A stretch of DNA of 36,636 bases, from the NCBI GenBank assembly GCA_001800245.1, contig MGVA01000041.1:1-36636 (forward strand), in the 5' to 3' direction. The stretch's first letter is position 1. Each line of letters starts with the position of its first letter. Source of the stretch: Elusimicrobia bacterium RIFOXYA12_FULL_51_18. GTDB lineage: Bacteria; Elusimicrobiota; Elusimicrobia; Elusimicrobiales; UBA9959. Below, in pieces: positions 1 to 8,947 of this stretch. The notes below the pieces were generated by a model that was not told the origin of the DNA, made no database searches, and saw only the letters and a program-made list of their open reading frames with translations. The translations under genes and the position numbers were made by a program.

Positions 1-65
1 GCGCAATGCGCGCCAGGTTTTCTAGGGTGTATGCCGCGCGAAGCGCACCTGAGCTCCGCGAAGGG

Positions 66-85
66 AAAAATTCAACTGAATTTTT
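66..85. other. AT-rich perfect palindrome near window start
   Basis: Nine bases (66-74) are exactly complementary to 77-85 with a 2-base centre, an A run leads in and a T run leads out. It could be a weak bidirectional terminator for a gene left of the window. The first 174 bases hold no convincing gene: a 70-codon frame from base 6 overlaps the next gene, has no ribosome binding site and no recognisable composition. A short GCGC-AAT-GCGC hairpin also starts the window. Confidence 0.3.
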
Positions 86-174
86 CAGGTTAAGAAGGCT
101 TGTTGAAGAGAAATATTCTTTATATCATTGCTATTACCCGGCAATCGCCTGTTACCAGCTAAAAGGTATAACTC

Positions 175-894
175 ATGGTCATATTCTGGCGGCTTTTCCT
201 TTCGCATTTATTGGCTGATTTTACATTACAGTTCAATATCGTCAATACGCTTAAGCGCAAGTATTTCTGGGGAATGGGCATTCATTGCCTGACGCACTTT
301 TTGGTCTCAGTGGCGCTCACATACTGTTACCTTGGAGATGTTTGGTTCAGGTTGGGTTCGGTAGAGGTGAATGGGTGGGGCGCGCTGGTCCTGATGCTGG
401 TCGTCCATTTTCTGATAGATGAGCTTCGCATCTACAGTATGAAGCATTTGGGGTATAACGACGGCACCGTCAGTTTCCTTGTCGATCAGTTCCTGCATAT
501 TTATCTCCTTTTCCTTATCTCGCCGGTGGTCCCGCTGGACGGGGGGCTTTTTATGGCGGAAAAATGGACGGGGATAATTGCTATGTCAGTTCTGGTCACG
601 CACGTTACCACGGTGACCATCTATTTCGTTGAAAAAGATTTTTTCAGTAAGCAATTCCCGAGTTTCGATGAAAAATATTTCCTGATTTTCGAACGCGTGG
701 TCCTATGGTCCTTCTTTTTCGCCTCCGGCTGGTGGTGTCTGCCCTTTGCCGCGGCCTGGGTGGTGCAGCTCTTTTATATCCGCAGGAAAAGGATCATGGA
801 CCTCTCGCTCACCAATATCCTGCTGAGCCTTACGCTGACTTCGGCCATAGGGCTCTGGACGCGGTATATCTATTACGGTTCGCTTTTCAGATAA
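175..894 (+). CDS. DUF3307-family integral membrane protein
   Basis: A 239-residue, very hydrophobic protein of unknown function. The N-terminus (LLADFTLQ within the first 20 residues), a following His-rich helix (HCLTHFLVSVALT) and the motif HFLIDELR near residues 81-88 match the DUF3307 pattern, in which histidine/aspartate pairs sit on transmembrane helices. I count about six membrane segments, with the last near residues 211-230. The start ATG has AAAAGG upstream at 161-166. It stands alone on the plus strand and is followed by a small stem-loop with a T run. Family members are uncharacterised inner-membrane proteins; no function can be given. The only doubt is the exact start. Confidence 0.75.
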   Translation: MVIFWRLFLSHLLADFTLQFNIVNTLKRKYFWGMGIHCLTHFLVSVALTYCYLGDVWFRLGSVEVNGWGALVLMLVVHFLIDELRIYSMKHLGYNDGTVSFLVDQFLHIYLLFLISPVVPLDGGLFMAEKWTGIIAMSVLVTHVTTVTIYFVEKDFFSKQFPSFDEKYFLIFERVVLWSFFFASGWWCLPFAAAWVVQLFYIRRKRIMDLSLTNILLSLTLTSAIGLWTRYIYYGSLFR

Positions 895-902
895 TGAAGC
901 GT

Positions 903-921
903 GCTGGTGTACCCAGCTTTT
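903..921 (+). terminator. weak intrinsic terminator after the DUF3307 gene
   Basis: GCTGG (903-907) pairs with CCAGC (913-917) around a 5-base loop and is followed directly by TTTT. It begins 9 bases after the stop codon. The stem is only 5 bp, so termination may be partial. The rest of the gap up to 1080 contains a second small stem (CCCC 971-974 with GGGG 981-984) and no clear gene. Confidence 0.4.
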
Positions 922-1080
922 AGGTGAATTTACTCATTAAGGGAGGTGTTTTGGCGCTTTCCTTTAGAGTCCCCTGTCTCGGGGGCGGGGCAATTTAACC
1001 GCTTTATACGTATGCGCCTGGTGCTGCCAGTATTCATGGGTTTGAACTGAAACCGGGCGATTAAATAAGGAAACGACATC

Positions 1081-1683
1081 ATGAATCCGCTTCTGCTGCG
1101 CCGTTCCATTGATGATAGCGTTTTTACGTTTATCGATGTGGAAACCACAGGCCTCTCGCCCCAGACTTCCCGGATCTGCGAAGTGGCGCTGATCGGATTT
1201 CAGGGAGTCTGCCGGGTAAGCCATTTTAGTTCACTGGTAAATCCCGGTCTGCCGATCCCGCCGGAAACTACCAAGATTCACGGCATCACGGACGAGATGG
1301 TCAAGAACAGCCCCGCTTTTCCGGCCTTGGTTCCCCGCCTCGTAGCGCTGCTGGAGGGAACGGTGGTGGTGGCGCACAACGCCGAATTTGATTTATCTTT
1401 TGTGCAGATGGAGTTCGCGCGCGCGGGGTTAAAACTGCCGGAACTGCCTGTTATAGACACCTTGCACATAGCCAGGCATCTTGGCGGCTTCTCGAACAAC
1501 CGGCTGGGCACCATCGCCAAAGAACTGGATATTTCGATAGAGAACTGGCACCGGGCGCTGAGCGATGTGGAAATGACGCGCAAGATCTTCGAGCATTTTA
1601 TGGTGATATTCAAGAAGGACGGCGCGCTTACGGTGGCGGATGTCTTACATAGAATCCCTAAATTCAAGTATCAAAGGTCCTGA
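1081..1683 (+). CDS. DnaQ-like 3'-5' exonuclease (DEDDh family)
   Basis: A 200-residue protein consisting of one RNase T/DnaQ exonuclease domain, related to the epsilon subunit of DNA polymerase III. All three motifs are visible: Exo I IDVETTG (about residues 18-24) with the first two acidic metal ligands, Exo II HNAEFD (about 99-104), and Exo III epsilon H-x4-D in [10 protein letters not shown]. The catalytic set Asp-Glu-Asp-His-Asp is complete, so the enzyme should be active as a Mg2+-dependent proofreading-type or oligonucleotide exonuclease. There is no polymerase-binding C-terminal tail long enough to be sure it is the replicative epsilon, so I give no symbol. AAGGA precedes the start by about 9 bases. 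hutU begins 16 bases downstream, so the two may be cotranscribed. Confidence 0.88.
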   Translation: MNPLLLRRSIDDSVFTFIDVETTGLSPQTSRICEVALIGFQGVCRVSHFSSLVNPGLPIPPETTKIHGITDEMVKNSPAFPALVPRLVALLEGTVVVAHNAEFDLSFVQMEFARAGLKLPELPVIDTLHIARHLGGFSNNRLGTIAKELDISIENWHRALSDVEMTRKIFEHFMVIFKKDGALTVADVLHRIPKFKYQRS

Positions 1684-1699
1684 AATAGGAGGATGCGTT

Positions 1700-3358
1700 A
1701 TGGGGTCAGCGGTAGAAGTCGTCCGCGGAGCGCGCGGGAACAAAATTTCATGCAAAGGTTGGCAGCAGGAAGCCGCCATGCGCATGCTCATGAATAATCT
1801 GGATCCCGAGGTGGCGGAACGCCCGGAGGATCTGGTGGTTTACGGCGGGCGCGGCAAAGCCGCGCGCAATTGGGAATGCTATCGGGAGATAGTGAGATCG
1901 CTGACGGCTCTTGAGAACGACGAAACCCTGCTGGTGCAGTCCGGTAAACCGGTGGGCGTCCTGCGCACGCACGAATACGCGCCGCGGGTGCTTATCGCCA
2001 ACTCCAACCTTGTCGGGAACTGGGCCAGTTGGGAGGTGTTTGACGAACTTGAAAAGAAAGGGCTGATGATGTACGGCCAGATGACGGCTGGTTCCTGGAT
2101 ATATATCGGAACTCAGGGCATTTTGCAAGGCACCTATGAAACTTTTGGCGCCTGCGCCAGGAAACATTTTAAAAGCGACCTGTCCGGTAAGCTTGTCGTG
2201 TCCGGAGGTTTAGGCGGCATGAGCGGCGCCCAGCCGCTGTCCATCACGATGAACAACGGAGTGGCCATAATAATAGAGGTTGATGAGACCCGCATTAAGC
2301 GGCGTCTGGATACGGCATATGTTGATGTGATGGCGGTTTCGCTGGATGAGGCGCTGGCGCTGGCCGGTAAGGCCGTTAAGGAAAAGAAACCCCTTTCCAT
2401 AGCTCTCCTCGGCAACTGTGCCGAGATCCTGCCGGAAATGGTCAGGAGAAAAGTGCGCGTGGACGTATTAACCGATCAGACCTCCGCTCATGATCCGCTG
2501 AACGGTTATGTTCCAAAAGGCTTTACCATGAAAGACGCGGTGGAAATGCGCCGGAAAGACCCCAAAAAATACACGGCTTTGGCCATGGAATCCATAGCTG
2601 TTCACGTTGAGGCGATGCTCGCTCTTCAAAAGGCCGGCGCCGTAACCTTCGACTACGGCAATAATATACGGACCATGGCCTTCAAACAGGGCGTCAAGAA
2701 CGCCTACGATTTCCCCGGTTTCGTGCCGGCCTATATCCGTGACCTCTTCTGCGAAGGCAAGGGCCCGTTCCGCTGGGCGGCCCTCTCGGGAGATCCGAAA
2801 GATATCGCCGTCACCGATAAACTGGTCCTGGAGATGTTCCCGGAGAATCAGGGGCTTAAAAGATGGATAGCTATGGCCTCTAAAAAGGTCAGGTTCCAGG
2901 GCTATCCTTCCCGCATCTGCTGGCTTGGCTACGGCGAGCGGCACCTGTTCGGCATGAAACTTAACGAGTATGTCAGGACGGGCAAACTTTCGGCGCCCGT
3001 GGTCATAGGCCGTGATCACCTGGATTCAGGTTCCGTGGCCAGCCCTTACCGCGAGACGGAGGCTATGAAAGACGGCTCCGATGCCATAGCCGACTGGCCG
3101 ATATTGAACGCTTTGGTGAACACCGCCTCCGGCGCCAGCTGGGTCTCTTTTCATCACGGCGGCGGCGTCGGAATGGGTTACTCCCTGCATGCGGGACAGG
3201 TTACCGTGGCCGACGGCTCTAAAGAGATGGACAAGCGCCTTGAACGGGTGCTGACCAATGATCCGGCTATGGGCGTTCTGCGCCACGCCGATGCCGGCTA
3301 TGAGAAGGCGGTGAATTTCGCTAAAAACGCGGGTGTGAAAATACCGATGATTAAATAA
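1700..3358 (+). CDS. hutU: Urocanate hydratase
   Basis: HutU converts urocanate to 4-imidazolone-5-propionate, the second step of histidine degradation, using tightly bound NAD+ as an electrophile. The 552 residues match the usual length (about 555). The nucleotide-binding region [10 protein letters not shown] (about 169-178), the active-site cysteine in SRICWLG (Cys407, equivalent to Cys410 of Pseudomonas), [17 protein letters not shown] (about 437-453) and the Gly/His-rich [12 protein letters not shown] are all intact. An in-frame ATG 60 bases upstream lies inside the exonuclease gene; I choose 1700 because AGGAGG (1687-1692) sits 7 bases before it. The partner genes hutI and hutH lie downstream, separated by yajQ and by a sugar-phosphate gene pair, so the hut genes are clustered but not a single tight operon. 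Confidence 0.97.
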   Translation: MGSAVEVVRGARGNKISCKGWQQEAAMRMLMNNLDPEVAERPEDLVVYGGRGKAARNWECYREIVRSLTALENDETLLVQSGKPVGVLRTHEYAPRVLIANSNLVGNWASWEVFDELEKKGLMMYGQMTAGSWIYIGTQGILQGTYETFGACARKHFKSDLSGKLVVSGGLGGMSGAQPLSITMNNGVAIIIEVDETRIKRRLDTAYVDVMAVSLDEALALAGKAVKEKKPLSIALLGNCAEILPEMVRRKVRVDVLTDQTSAHDPLNGYVPKGFTMKDAVEMRRKDPKKYTALAMESIAVHVEAMLALQKAGAVTFDYGNNIRTMAFKQGVKNAYDFPGFVPAYIRDLFCEGKGPFRWAALSGDPKDIAVTDKLVLEMFPENQGLKRWIAMASKKVRFQGYPSRICWLGYGERHLFGMKLNEYVRTGKLSAPVVIGRDHLDSGSVASPYRETEAMKDGSDAIADWPILNALVNTASGASWVSFHHGGGVGMGYSLHAGQVTVADGSKEMDKRLERVLTNDPAMGVLRHADAGYEKAVNFAKNAGVKIPMIK

Positions 3359-3453
3359 GAATAAGTCACCGGCCGCGGCTAAGATTTGAGAAAATATTTA
3401 CGATTTTTTATTTGTGATTAAAAAACTGCGATTATTAACCGGAGGATAATTGT

Positions 3454-3951
3454 ATGGCTTCTGACTTTAGTTTCGACGTGGTTTCGAAAGTTGATTTTAA
3501 CCTGGTGGATGAATCCATCGCTAACGCGCTCAAGGAGATAGCCAACCGCTACGATTTTAAAGACACAAAATCCGACATCGCCTTCGATAAGAAGGCGAGC
3601 ACGATACTGCTGAGCTCCTCCGATGAGTACAAAGTGAAGGCGCTTTTCGACGCGCTGCTGACCAGGCTCTCAAAGAGGAATATCCCATTGAAGAATTTTC
3701 AGCCGCAGAAGATGGAGAACGCGTTGGGCGGCGCCGCCAAGCAGATCGTCAAAGTCCAACAGGGGATCCCGCAGGACAAAGCAAAAGAGATCGTGAAGTG
3801 CGTGAAGGATAATAAGCTTAAAGCCACTGTCGCAATACAGGGAGACGCCCTGCGCGTGACTTCACGCTCCAAGGACGAATTGCAGACTGCAATGACACTG
3901 CTGCGCGGCGGGGATTTCGGTATAACTTTACAGTTCGATAATTTCAGGTAA
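3454..3951 (+). CDS. yajQ: YajQ family nucleotide-binding protein
   Basis: The 165 residues are full length for the YajQ/DUF520 (UPF0234) family. The N-terminus MASDFSFDVVSKVD, the central NRYDFKDTKS and the C-terminal GGDFGITLQFDNFR are family hallmarks. YajQ folds as two ferredoxin-like domains, binds nucleotides or RNA, and in Xanthomonas a homologue is a cyclic-di-GMP effector; its role here is unknown. GGAGG precedes the start. The gene lies between hutU and hutI with 95 and 87 base gaps but has no known role in histidine degradation, so it is probably a housekeeping insertion. Confidence 0.95.
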   Translation: MASDFSFDVVSKVDFNLVDESIANALKEIANRYDFKDTKSDIAFDKKASTILLSSSDEYKVKALFDALLTRLSKRNIPLKNFQPQKMENALGGAAKQIVKVQQGIPQDKAKEIVKCVKDNKLKATVAIQGDALRVTSRSKDELQTAMTLLRGGDFGITLQFDNFR

Positions 3952-4038
3952 AGACGAAGAGGCGGCTGGGCGGTTTTTCAACGTGTTACGCAGTTTGGTT
4001 TCCGGCTGCTTAGTCGTCCGGCCGCAGGGCAATAATTT

Positions 4039-5286
4039 ATGGTTCTTCTTATTATCGGTCTCAAACAGCTTCTTACTTTCAAGGGCTCAGCCGCGCCCCG
4101 CTCCGGAGGCGCTCAGGGGGAGATAGGTCTGGTCAGGAATGGGGCGGTGCTCACGGAAGGAGGAGTTGTACGGGCCGCGGGAACGGAAAGGGAAGTGATG
4201 CGCCATCCGCTGGCTAAAAAAGCCCGCGCCATAAAAGTGAGCGGCGTCGCTATCCCCGCTTTCGTGGACAGCCATACCCATGCAGTTTTTGCCGAACCCA
4301 GATTGCGGGATTTTGCGTTGCGTACCTTGGGCGCCACTTACGCCGGGATCAAGGCGCGCGGCGGCGGGATAATATCAAGCGTCAAGGCTGTGCGCCGCCA
4401 GGTCCCGGTAAAGATGGTTTCGCAGCTTGTGGAACGCGCCGGGCGGTTCCTGGAATGCGGTACCGGTACGATAGAAGTTAAGACCGGCTACGGACTGGAC
4501 AAAAAATCCGAGTTGAAGACGCTTACGGCGGTTAAGGCGGCGGCGGCGCGTACCGAACTGGAAATGCTGCCGACCTTGCTGTCGGCCCATGCGGTGCCCC
4601 CGGAGTTCAAGGGCGATTCTAAGAAATACCTGCGCTATGTGCTTTCTCAAATATTACCGGAAGTGGTTTCAAAGAGGCTGGCGGTATTCGCGGATATTTT
4701 CTGTGAGCGCGGCTACTTTACTCCGCAGGAAAGCCGCTTTTACCTTAACGCCTGCCGGACCGCCGGCCTTATCCCCAAGATCCATGCCGAGCAGCTTTCG
4801 AATTACGGAGGCGCCCTGGCCGGGGCCGGGGCCGGGGTTGTCAGCGCCGATCATGTGGATTACGTTCAAAAGAAGGATATGCCGGCTATGCGCCGCGGCG
4901 GCGTCATAGCCACGCTTTTGCCGGCCTCCAATTTCTTCCTGGGTCTTGCCAGATATCCCGATGCTAGGGCTTTTATAGCCGAAGGGGTGCCTGTGGCCCT
5001 CGCCACCGACTTTAACCCCGGTACTTCTCCGTGCTGGAATATGCAGTTCGCGCTCTCGGCGGCCTGTACGCATATGAAAATGACTCCGGAGGAGGCTCTT
5101 TGCGCCGCGACAATTAACGGCGCCTGCGCCCTGCGCGCCGGGAACCGCCTGGGCTCCATTGAGCCGGGGAAGCAGGCGGATATCGCGGTGTTCGATGTTT
5201 CCGATTACCGCGAACTGTGTTATTATTTCGGCGCAAATTTGAACAAGATGACAATAAAGAGAGGCAGGGTGGTTTATAATAGATAA
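4039..5286 (+). CDS. hutI: Imidazolonepropionase
   Basis: HutI hydrolyses 4-imidazolone-5-propionate to N-formimino-L-glutamate, the third step of histidine degradation. It is a cytosolic metal-dependent amidohydrolase (TIM barrel) of 415 residues, normal for the family. The metal motif HTH is at residues 79-81 (VDSHTHAVFAEP), followed by the HutI-type LRTLGATYAGIKARGGGI, a conserved His in LSAHAVPPEF, a further His in KIHAEQLSN, and the Asp in ATDFNPGTSPCWNMQ near the C-terminus. The start has a modest GCAGGG upstream; the first residues are hydrophobic but this is not a signal peptide. Related enzymes hydrolyse 4-imidazolone in clostridial purine fermentation, so the purine genes nearby leave a second substrate possible, but hutU and hutH make histidine degradation the first choice. 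Confidence 0.95.
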   Translation: MVLLIIGLKQLLTFKGSAAPRSGGAQGEIGLVRNGAVLTEGGVVRAAGTEREVMRHPLAKKARAIKVSGVAIPAFVDSHTHAVFAEPRLRDFALRTLGATYAGIKARGGGIISSVKAVRRQVPVKMVSQLVERAGRFLECGTGTIEVKTGYGLDKKSELKTLTAVKAAAARTELEMLPTLLSAHAVPPEFKGDSKKYLRYVLSQILPEVVSKRLAVFADIFCERGYFTPQESRFYLNACRTAGLIPKIHAEQLSNYGGALAGAGAGVVSADHVDYVQKKDMPAMRRGGVIATLLPASNFFLGLARYPDARAFIAEGVPVALATDFNPGTSPCWNMQFALSAACTHMKMTPEEALCAATINGACALRAGNRLGSIEPGKQADIAVFDVSDYRELCYYFGANLNKMTIKRGRVVYNR

Positions 5287-5299
5287 GCGGCGGGTTTCA

Positions 5300-5330
5300 G
5301 GCTGCGGGGGCCGGTATTTTTCCAGCAGCC
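5300..5330 (+). terminator. possible weak terminator after hutI
   Basis: GGCTGC (5300-5305) is complementary to GCAGCC (5325-5330) across a 19-base loop and is followed by TTCTTT. The stem begins 13 bases after the hutI stop. The loop is long and the T run is imperfect, so this is only a candidate. Confidence 0.25.
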
Positions 5331-5350
5331 TTCTTTCCGGAGGTTTTATC

Positions 5351-6193
5351 GTGAAGATAATATTGTTCGACATAGACGGCACCCTTATAAAAGCCGGCGG
5401 CGCCGGGTCGCGGGGGCTCAATAAGGCTATAAAAGAGATGTGCGGCGTGGATAAGATCTGCGACAAATTCTCCCTGCAGGGCTCCACCGATAAGGAGAAT
5501 TTTGCGACCGCTTTCAAGCATGCCTGCGGTAAAAAGCCGACCGCTAAACAGTTCCGGGAACTGGAGCTTAAATACATCGGTTTCCTGCCCGCTGAAGTGA
5601 AGAGGTCTCTTAAGTCCAAAAATTACTCCAAATTGAACGGCGTGGAAAAGCTGCTGGTCCTGCTTTCCAAAAGGAAGGATGTTATGGTCGGGCTGGGTAC
5701 CGGCAACCTGAAGGAAGGCGCGTTTATAAAACTGGAACCATCGGGATTCGGAAAGCATTTTGCGTTCGGCGGCTATGGCTGCGATTCGCATATAAGGAGC
5801 GAAGTTCTGAAAAAGGCCGTTGAGCGGGCCGGGAAGATAGTGAAAACTGAAATAAGGCCGGCGGATGTTTATGTTATAGGCGACACCCACCTGGATGTGG
5901 CGGCGGCTAAAGAAGCGGGCTACCATTCCGCCGCCGTAATGGATGGTTTCGGCGACCAAAAGCTGCTGGAACGCAGCGGCTCCGAACTTATAGTGAAGGA
6001 TTTTACGGACCTTTACCCCTGGCTCATCTGGCTGGGGCTTGAAAAGGACTCCAAGGGCGTACGGCGCGGCACATATATCTGTCCGGATTCGCCGATAGAA
6101 CACGCGCATTACGGCCGCACGGGCATGGACTTAAAGGACATAGAGGACAATATCAGCGCCCTCAGAGAGATGCGGCGCAAGGCGGTAAAATGA
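5351..6193 (+). CDS. HAD-superfamily hydrolase (phosphoglycolate phosphatase-like)
   Basis: A 280-residue HAD phosphatase. Motif I is FDIDGT (residues 6-11) with the nucleophile and acid Asp pair, motif II is in GLGTGN, and motif IV is GDTHLDVAAAKEAG, typical of the Gph-like subgroup with a helical cap. It should remove phosphate from a small metabolite, probably a sugar phosphate. After the HAD core there is an unusual C-terminal extension of about 45 residues (ICPDSPIEHAHYGRTGMDL, then a charged helix). The start is GTG, with GGAGG about 9 bases upstream. The stop overlaps the start of the SIS gene by 4 bases (ATGA), so translation is coupled and the two products probably act in one short pathway. 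Confidence 0.85.
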   Translation: MKIILFDIDGTLIKAGGAGSRGLNKAIKEMCGVDKICDKFSLQGSTDKENFATAFKHACGKKPTAKQFRELELKYIGFLPAEVKRSLKSKNYSKLNGVEKLLVLLSKRKDVMVGLGTGNLKEGAFIKLEPSGFGKHFAFGGYGCDSHIRSEVLKKAVERAGKIVKTEIRPADVYVIGDTHLDVAAAKEAGYHSAAVMDGFGDQKLLERSGSELIVKDFTDLYPWLIWLGLEKDSKGVRRGTYICPDSPIEHAHYGRTGMDLKDIEDNISALREMRRKAVK

Positions 6194-7197
6194 TCAACCC
6201 GGTTAATACGCTGACTTATAAGGATATAATGGAGATCCCGGCTCTGCTGGAGGATTTCTCCCGGCGGGCTTTTAAACTTAAACCCTGCGCGCTTAAATCA
6301 AAGGACGGAACCGTATATCTGGTCGGCCGCGGTTCTTCCGGGAACGCCACGCTGTTCGCCAAGTATATCTGGGAAAGCTATTCCGGAGTTATCACCAATT
6401 TCATACATCCGCATTCCATATTTGAAGCCCGTATCCCGCTGCGTTTCAGGGATCAAGCCGTGTGGGCTTTCTCCCAGTCCGGTAAAAGCAAGGATATCAC
6501 AGCCTGCCTGAAAAAACTTATGGGCTGGGGCGCGAAAGGCGTAGCCGTGACCAACGAGGCGGACCTGAAAAGCAATCCCCTGGCCCGTCTGGCCGATACG
6601 CATATCCTGCTCTCGGGTTCAAAAGAAGTGCCTGTTGCGGCCACCAAAAGTTTTATCCTTCAGTTGTGGGCGGTATTATGGACGGCGCAGATCTGGAGCG
6701 GTTGTTTCAAAACTGAGGATTTCAGCGGGACGATCGGCCTTATAACGGATTTCCTGGGTTCGGGGTTTACGCCTTCGAAAGCCGGCTTCTGGTCGAAACT
6801 CAGGAAAGCGGATATGATCGGTTTTGTGGGACGCGGGCCGTATAATGCCGTCGCGGACGATTCGGCTTTGAAGTTCAGGGAGATGGCCAAGGCGCATGCT
6901 TTGGGCTATTCCGCGGCGGAATTCCTTCACGGGCCGGTGGGCGCGTATACGGCAAAAGACTTCGTGTTCCTGTTTAGTTCCGCAAGGGAACTGCCGGAAG
7001 ACATTGAAAAAGTGCGGCTGGCGTTGAACGACAGGAAGACCCCTTATTGCGTGATAGCCCCCGCGAAGGGGAAATTCCCTTTCAACTGCCTGCTGGCGGA
7101 TATAGAAATGAAGCTCATAGCCCTGCATCTCGCTTTGGCCAAAGGCCTCAACCCCGACAACCCGAAGGGTTTGAACAAAGTCACCCAGACTTTCTAA
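6190..7197 (+). CDS. SIS-domain sugar-phosphate isomerase/deaminase (GlmS C-half/AgaS-like)
   Basis: A 335-residue cytosolic protein with two SIS domains like the isomerase half of GlmS. Visible are GRGSSGNA (first phosphate-binding loop), SQSGKSKD, the family signature SKEVPVAATKSF, EFLHGPVGAY and the C-terminal GLNPDNPKGLNKVTQTF, which in GlmS/AgaS/FrlB relatives contributes the active-site tail. There is no glutaminase domain, so it is not glucosamine-6-phosphate synthase; it is more likely an amino-sugar-phosphate isomerase/deaminase or a deglycase. It starts inside the stop of the upstream phosphatase (ATGA overlap). It ends facing hutH across a long palindrome. The exact substrate cannot be read from sequence. 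Confidence 0.85.
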   Translation: MINPVNTLTYKDIMEIPALLEDFSRRAFKLKPCALKSKDGTVYLVGRGSSGNATLFAKYIWESYSGVITNFIHPHSIFEARIPLRFRDQAVWAFSQSGKSKDITACLKKLMGWGAKGVAVTNEADLKSNPLARLADTHILLSGSKEVPVAATKSFILQLWAVLWTAQIWSGCFKTEDFSGTIGLITDFLGSGFTPSKAGFWSKLRKADMIGFVGRGPYNAVADDSALKFREMAKAHALGYSAAEFLHGPVGAYTAKDFVFLFSSARELPEDIEKVRLALNDRKTPYCVIAPAKGKFPFNCLLADIEMKLIALHLALAKGLNPDNPKGLNKVTQTF

Positions 7198-7241
7198 GGG
7201 TTCCGTAGAGATATGGGCGCCGGTAAATAGAACTCGCAGGA

Positions 7242-7299
7242 AAATAGGGACAGTTACTATCATTTATTTAATAATAAACGATAATAACTGTCCCTATTT
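7242..7299. repeat. long palindrome between convergent genes, REP/MITE-like
   Basis: Fifteen bases at 7242-7256 (AAATAGGGACAGTTA) are perfectly complementary to 7285-7299. After one mismatch the stem continues (TATC 7258-7261 with GATA 7280-7283) and then AT-rich pairing, giving a near-complete 58-base hairpin. It lies between the stop of the SIS gene and the stop of hutH, so it can serve as a bidirectional terminator. The GGGACAG...CTGTCCC arms resemble short palindromes that accompany Y1/REP-associated transposases in many genomes; that link is from memory and inference. Confidence 0.75.
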
Positions 7300-7315
7300 C
7301 CGTTTACAAACTATG

Positions 7316-8848
7316 CTACCAGGAACTTTTCAGTTCGCCGACCTCGTTCTGAACGGCATCCAGAACTTTGCACTGTATGACGGCTTCGGACATGGCGTTG
7401 TGGTCTATGAAAAGCGGACGGTCAATGTCCAAATGTTCTACCACCTTGCGGATGGCGGCATGGGCCGCGCGGGTGCCTTTGCCTACCGAGAAATCCCTGA
7501 AATCAACGGCCTGAGCGGCGGCTATCATCTCTATGGCCAGAACGCTGTGGGCGTTATCCAGTATCTGCCTGGTTTTCAGCGCGGCGTTCATCCCCATGCT
7601 TACGAAGTCTTCCTGGTCCGCCGCCGCGGGGATCGATTGTATGCAGGAGGGGGTGCTCAGTATACGCTGCTCCACTATAAGCATGTCCGCTGTATACTGG
7701 CTGAGCATTAATCCGGAGAACATTCCCGCGCCCTTGGTCAAAAACGCGGGCAGGCCAACGCTTAAGGCCGGGTTTAATAGACGGTTCAGGCGTCTTTCGG
7801 AAAGCACGCAGACCATGGTAACTCCGGCGCCGACCATATCCAGGGGCATGCTGATAGGCATGGCCTGGAAATTCGCTCCGGTAAGAACGGTATCGCTTTC
7901 CGCCAGGAAGATCGGGTTGTCAGCGACGCCGTTAAGTTCTATCTCGAACTGTTTGCGCGCGTAAGCCAGATGGTCCCGGAAAGCGCCTATGATCTGGGGG
8001 GTGGAGCGCATGGAATACGCGTCCTGCACCTTCACTTTCAGTTTTCCGGTTATAAGGTCGGAACCGGCGGTTACCGAGCGGATATTGGCGGCGGTAGTTA
8101 TGGCGCCTTTGAATCCTCTTAGTTCGTGCAGGCGTGTGTCATAAGGCTTCATGTTGGCCATCAGCGCTTCAAGGGTCATGGCGGCGGTTATTTCCGCTTG
8201 CTTAACCCAGCGTTCGGCGTCGTAAAGCTCAAGGCAGCCCATGCCGGTGATCAGGTTGGAGCCGTTTATGGCGGCAAGGCCGTCGCGCGCCTCCAGGCCG
8301 GGCACGGGGATGCCCGCTTTTTCCAGGGCCGACTTGGTGGGCATGCGTTCGCCCTTATAAAAGCTCTCGCCTTCGCCCATCAGCGAAAGCGCCAGCTGGC
8401 TCATGGGGGACAGATCGCCGCAGGCGCCGACGCTGCCTTTTTCACAAACCACGGGCGTTACGCCTTTGTTCAGCATTTCCACGTAAGTCTGGGTTATCTG
8501 CGGCCGGCAACCGGAACAGCCCTTGGCGTGGACGTTGATACGGCTCAACATCGCCGCGCGCACGTGTTCTATGGGGCACGGTTTGCCTATTCCGGCGGCG
8601 TGATTATATATCAGATAACGCTGGAACTGCTTGACCTGTTCGTCGTTTAAGACCACTTCTGAAAATTCGCCTATGCCGGTGTTTACGCCGTACATTATTT
8701 CGTGGGCTGTGATCTTTTTTTCAAGCATGCCCCGGCATTTCTTGATGCGTCCCAGCGCGTCGGCGCTCAGTTCCACCGCCGCACCATGGCGCGCGACCTG
8801 AACCACATCCTCAATTGTGAGAGACGAACCGTTGATCTTTATAGCCAT
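7316..8848 (-). CDS. hutH: Histidine ammonia-lyase with Ala-Cys-Gly MIO triad
   Basis: HutH removes ammonia from L-histidine to give urocanate, the first step of the hut pathway, as a homotetramer with an MIO prosthetic group formed from three backbone residues. The 510 residues match the family. Tyr53 (MYGVNTGIG), AYSMRSTPQIIGA (Tyr280/Arg283 region) and DQEDFVSMG (Glu414 region) are present. The MIO site reads GSVGACGDLSPM: Ala142-Cys143-Gly144, where the canonical triad is Ala-Ser-Gly (codon at 8420-8422, TGC on the coding strand). An engineered Ser143Cys enzyme is reported to stay active, so I expect a functional lyase. AGGAGG precedes the ATG by 7 bases. The gene is on the strand opposite to hutU and hutI and converges on them, so it has its own promoter. 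A related aromatic amino acid lyase is the main alternative. Confidence 0.93.
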   Translation of the reverse strand: MAIKINGSSLTIEDVVQVARHGAAVELSADALGRIKKCRGMLEKKITAHEIMYGVNTGIGEFSEVVLNDEQVKQFQRYLIYNHAAGIGKPCPIEHVRAAMLSRINVHAKGCSGCRPQITQTYVEMLNKGVTPVVCEKGSVGACGDLSPMSQLALSLMGEGESFYKGERMPTKSALEKAGIPVPGLEARDGLAAINGSNLITGMGCLELYDAERWVKQAEITAAMTLEALMANMKPYDTRLHELRGFKGAITTAANIRSVTAGSDLITGKLKVKVQDAYSMRSTPQIIGAFRDHLAYARKQFEIELNGVADNPIFLAESDTVLTGANFQAMPISMPLDMVGAGVTMVCVLSERRLNRLLNPALSVGLPAFLTKGAGMFSGLMLSQYTADMLIVEQRILSTPSCIQSIPAAADQEDFVSMGMNAALKTRQILDNAHSVLAIEMIAAAQAVDFRDFSVGKGTRAAHAAIRKVVEHLDIDRPLFIDHNAMSEAVIQCKVLDAVQNEVGELKSSW

Positions 8849-8947
8849 AATAAAATCCTCCTGAAAGATAGCCTGCTTTGAGAACTTGCGCGTATGCGTT
8901 CAGTTCTCGGCTGTCGCCGCAAATTTAGTTTAAATCGCGATATGACT

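Noticed and set aside
6-218. 70-codon frame at the window start
   Set aside because: No ribosome binding site, overlaps the DUF3307 gene out of frame, and no recognisable protein sequence.
4669-5619. Long minus-strand frame (316 codons) across hutI and the HAD gene
   Set aside because: It is antisense to two well-supported genes and its sequence resembles no protein; GC-rich codon bias on the other strand explains it.
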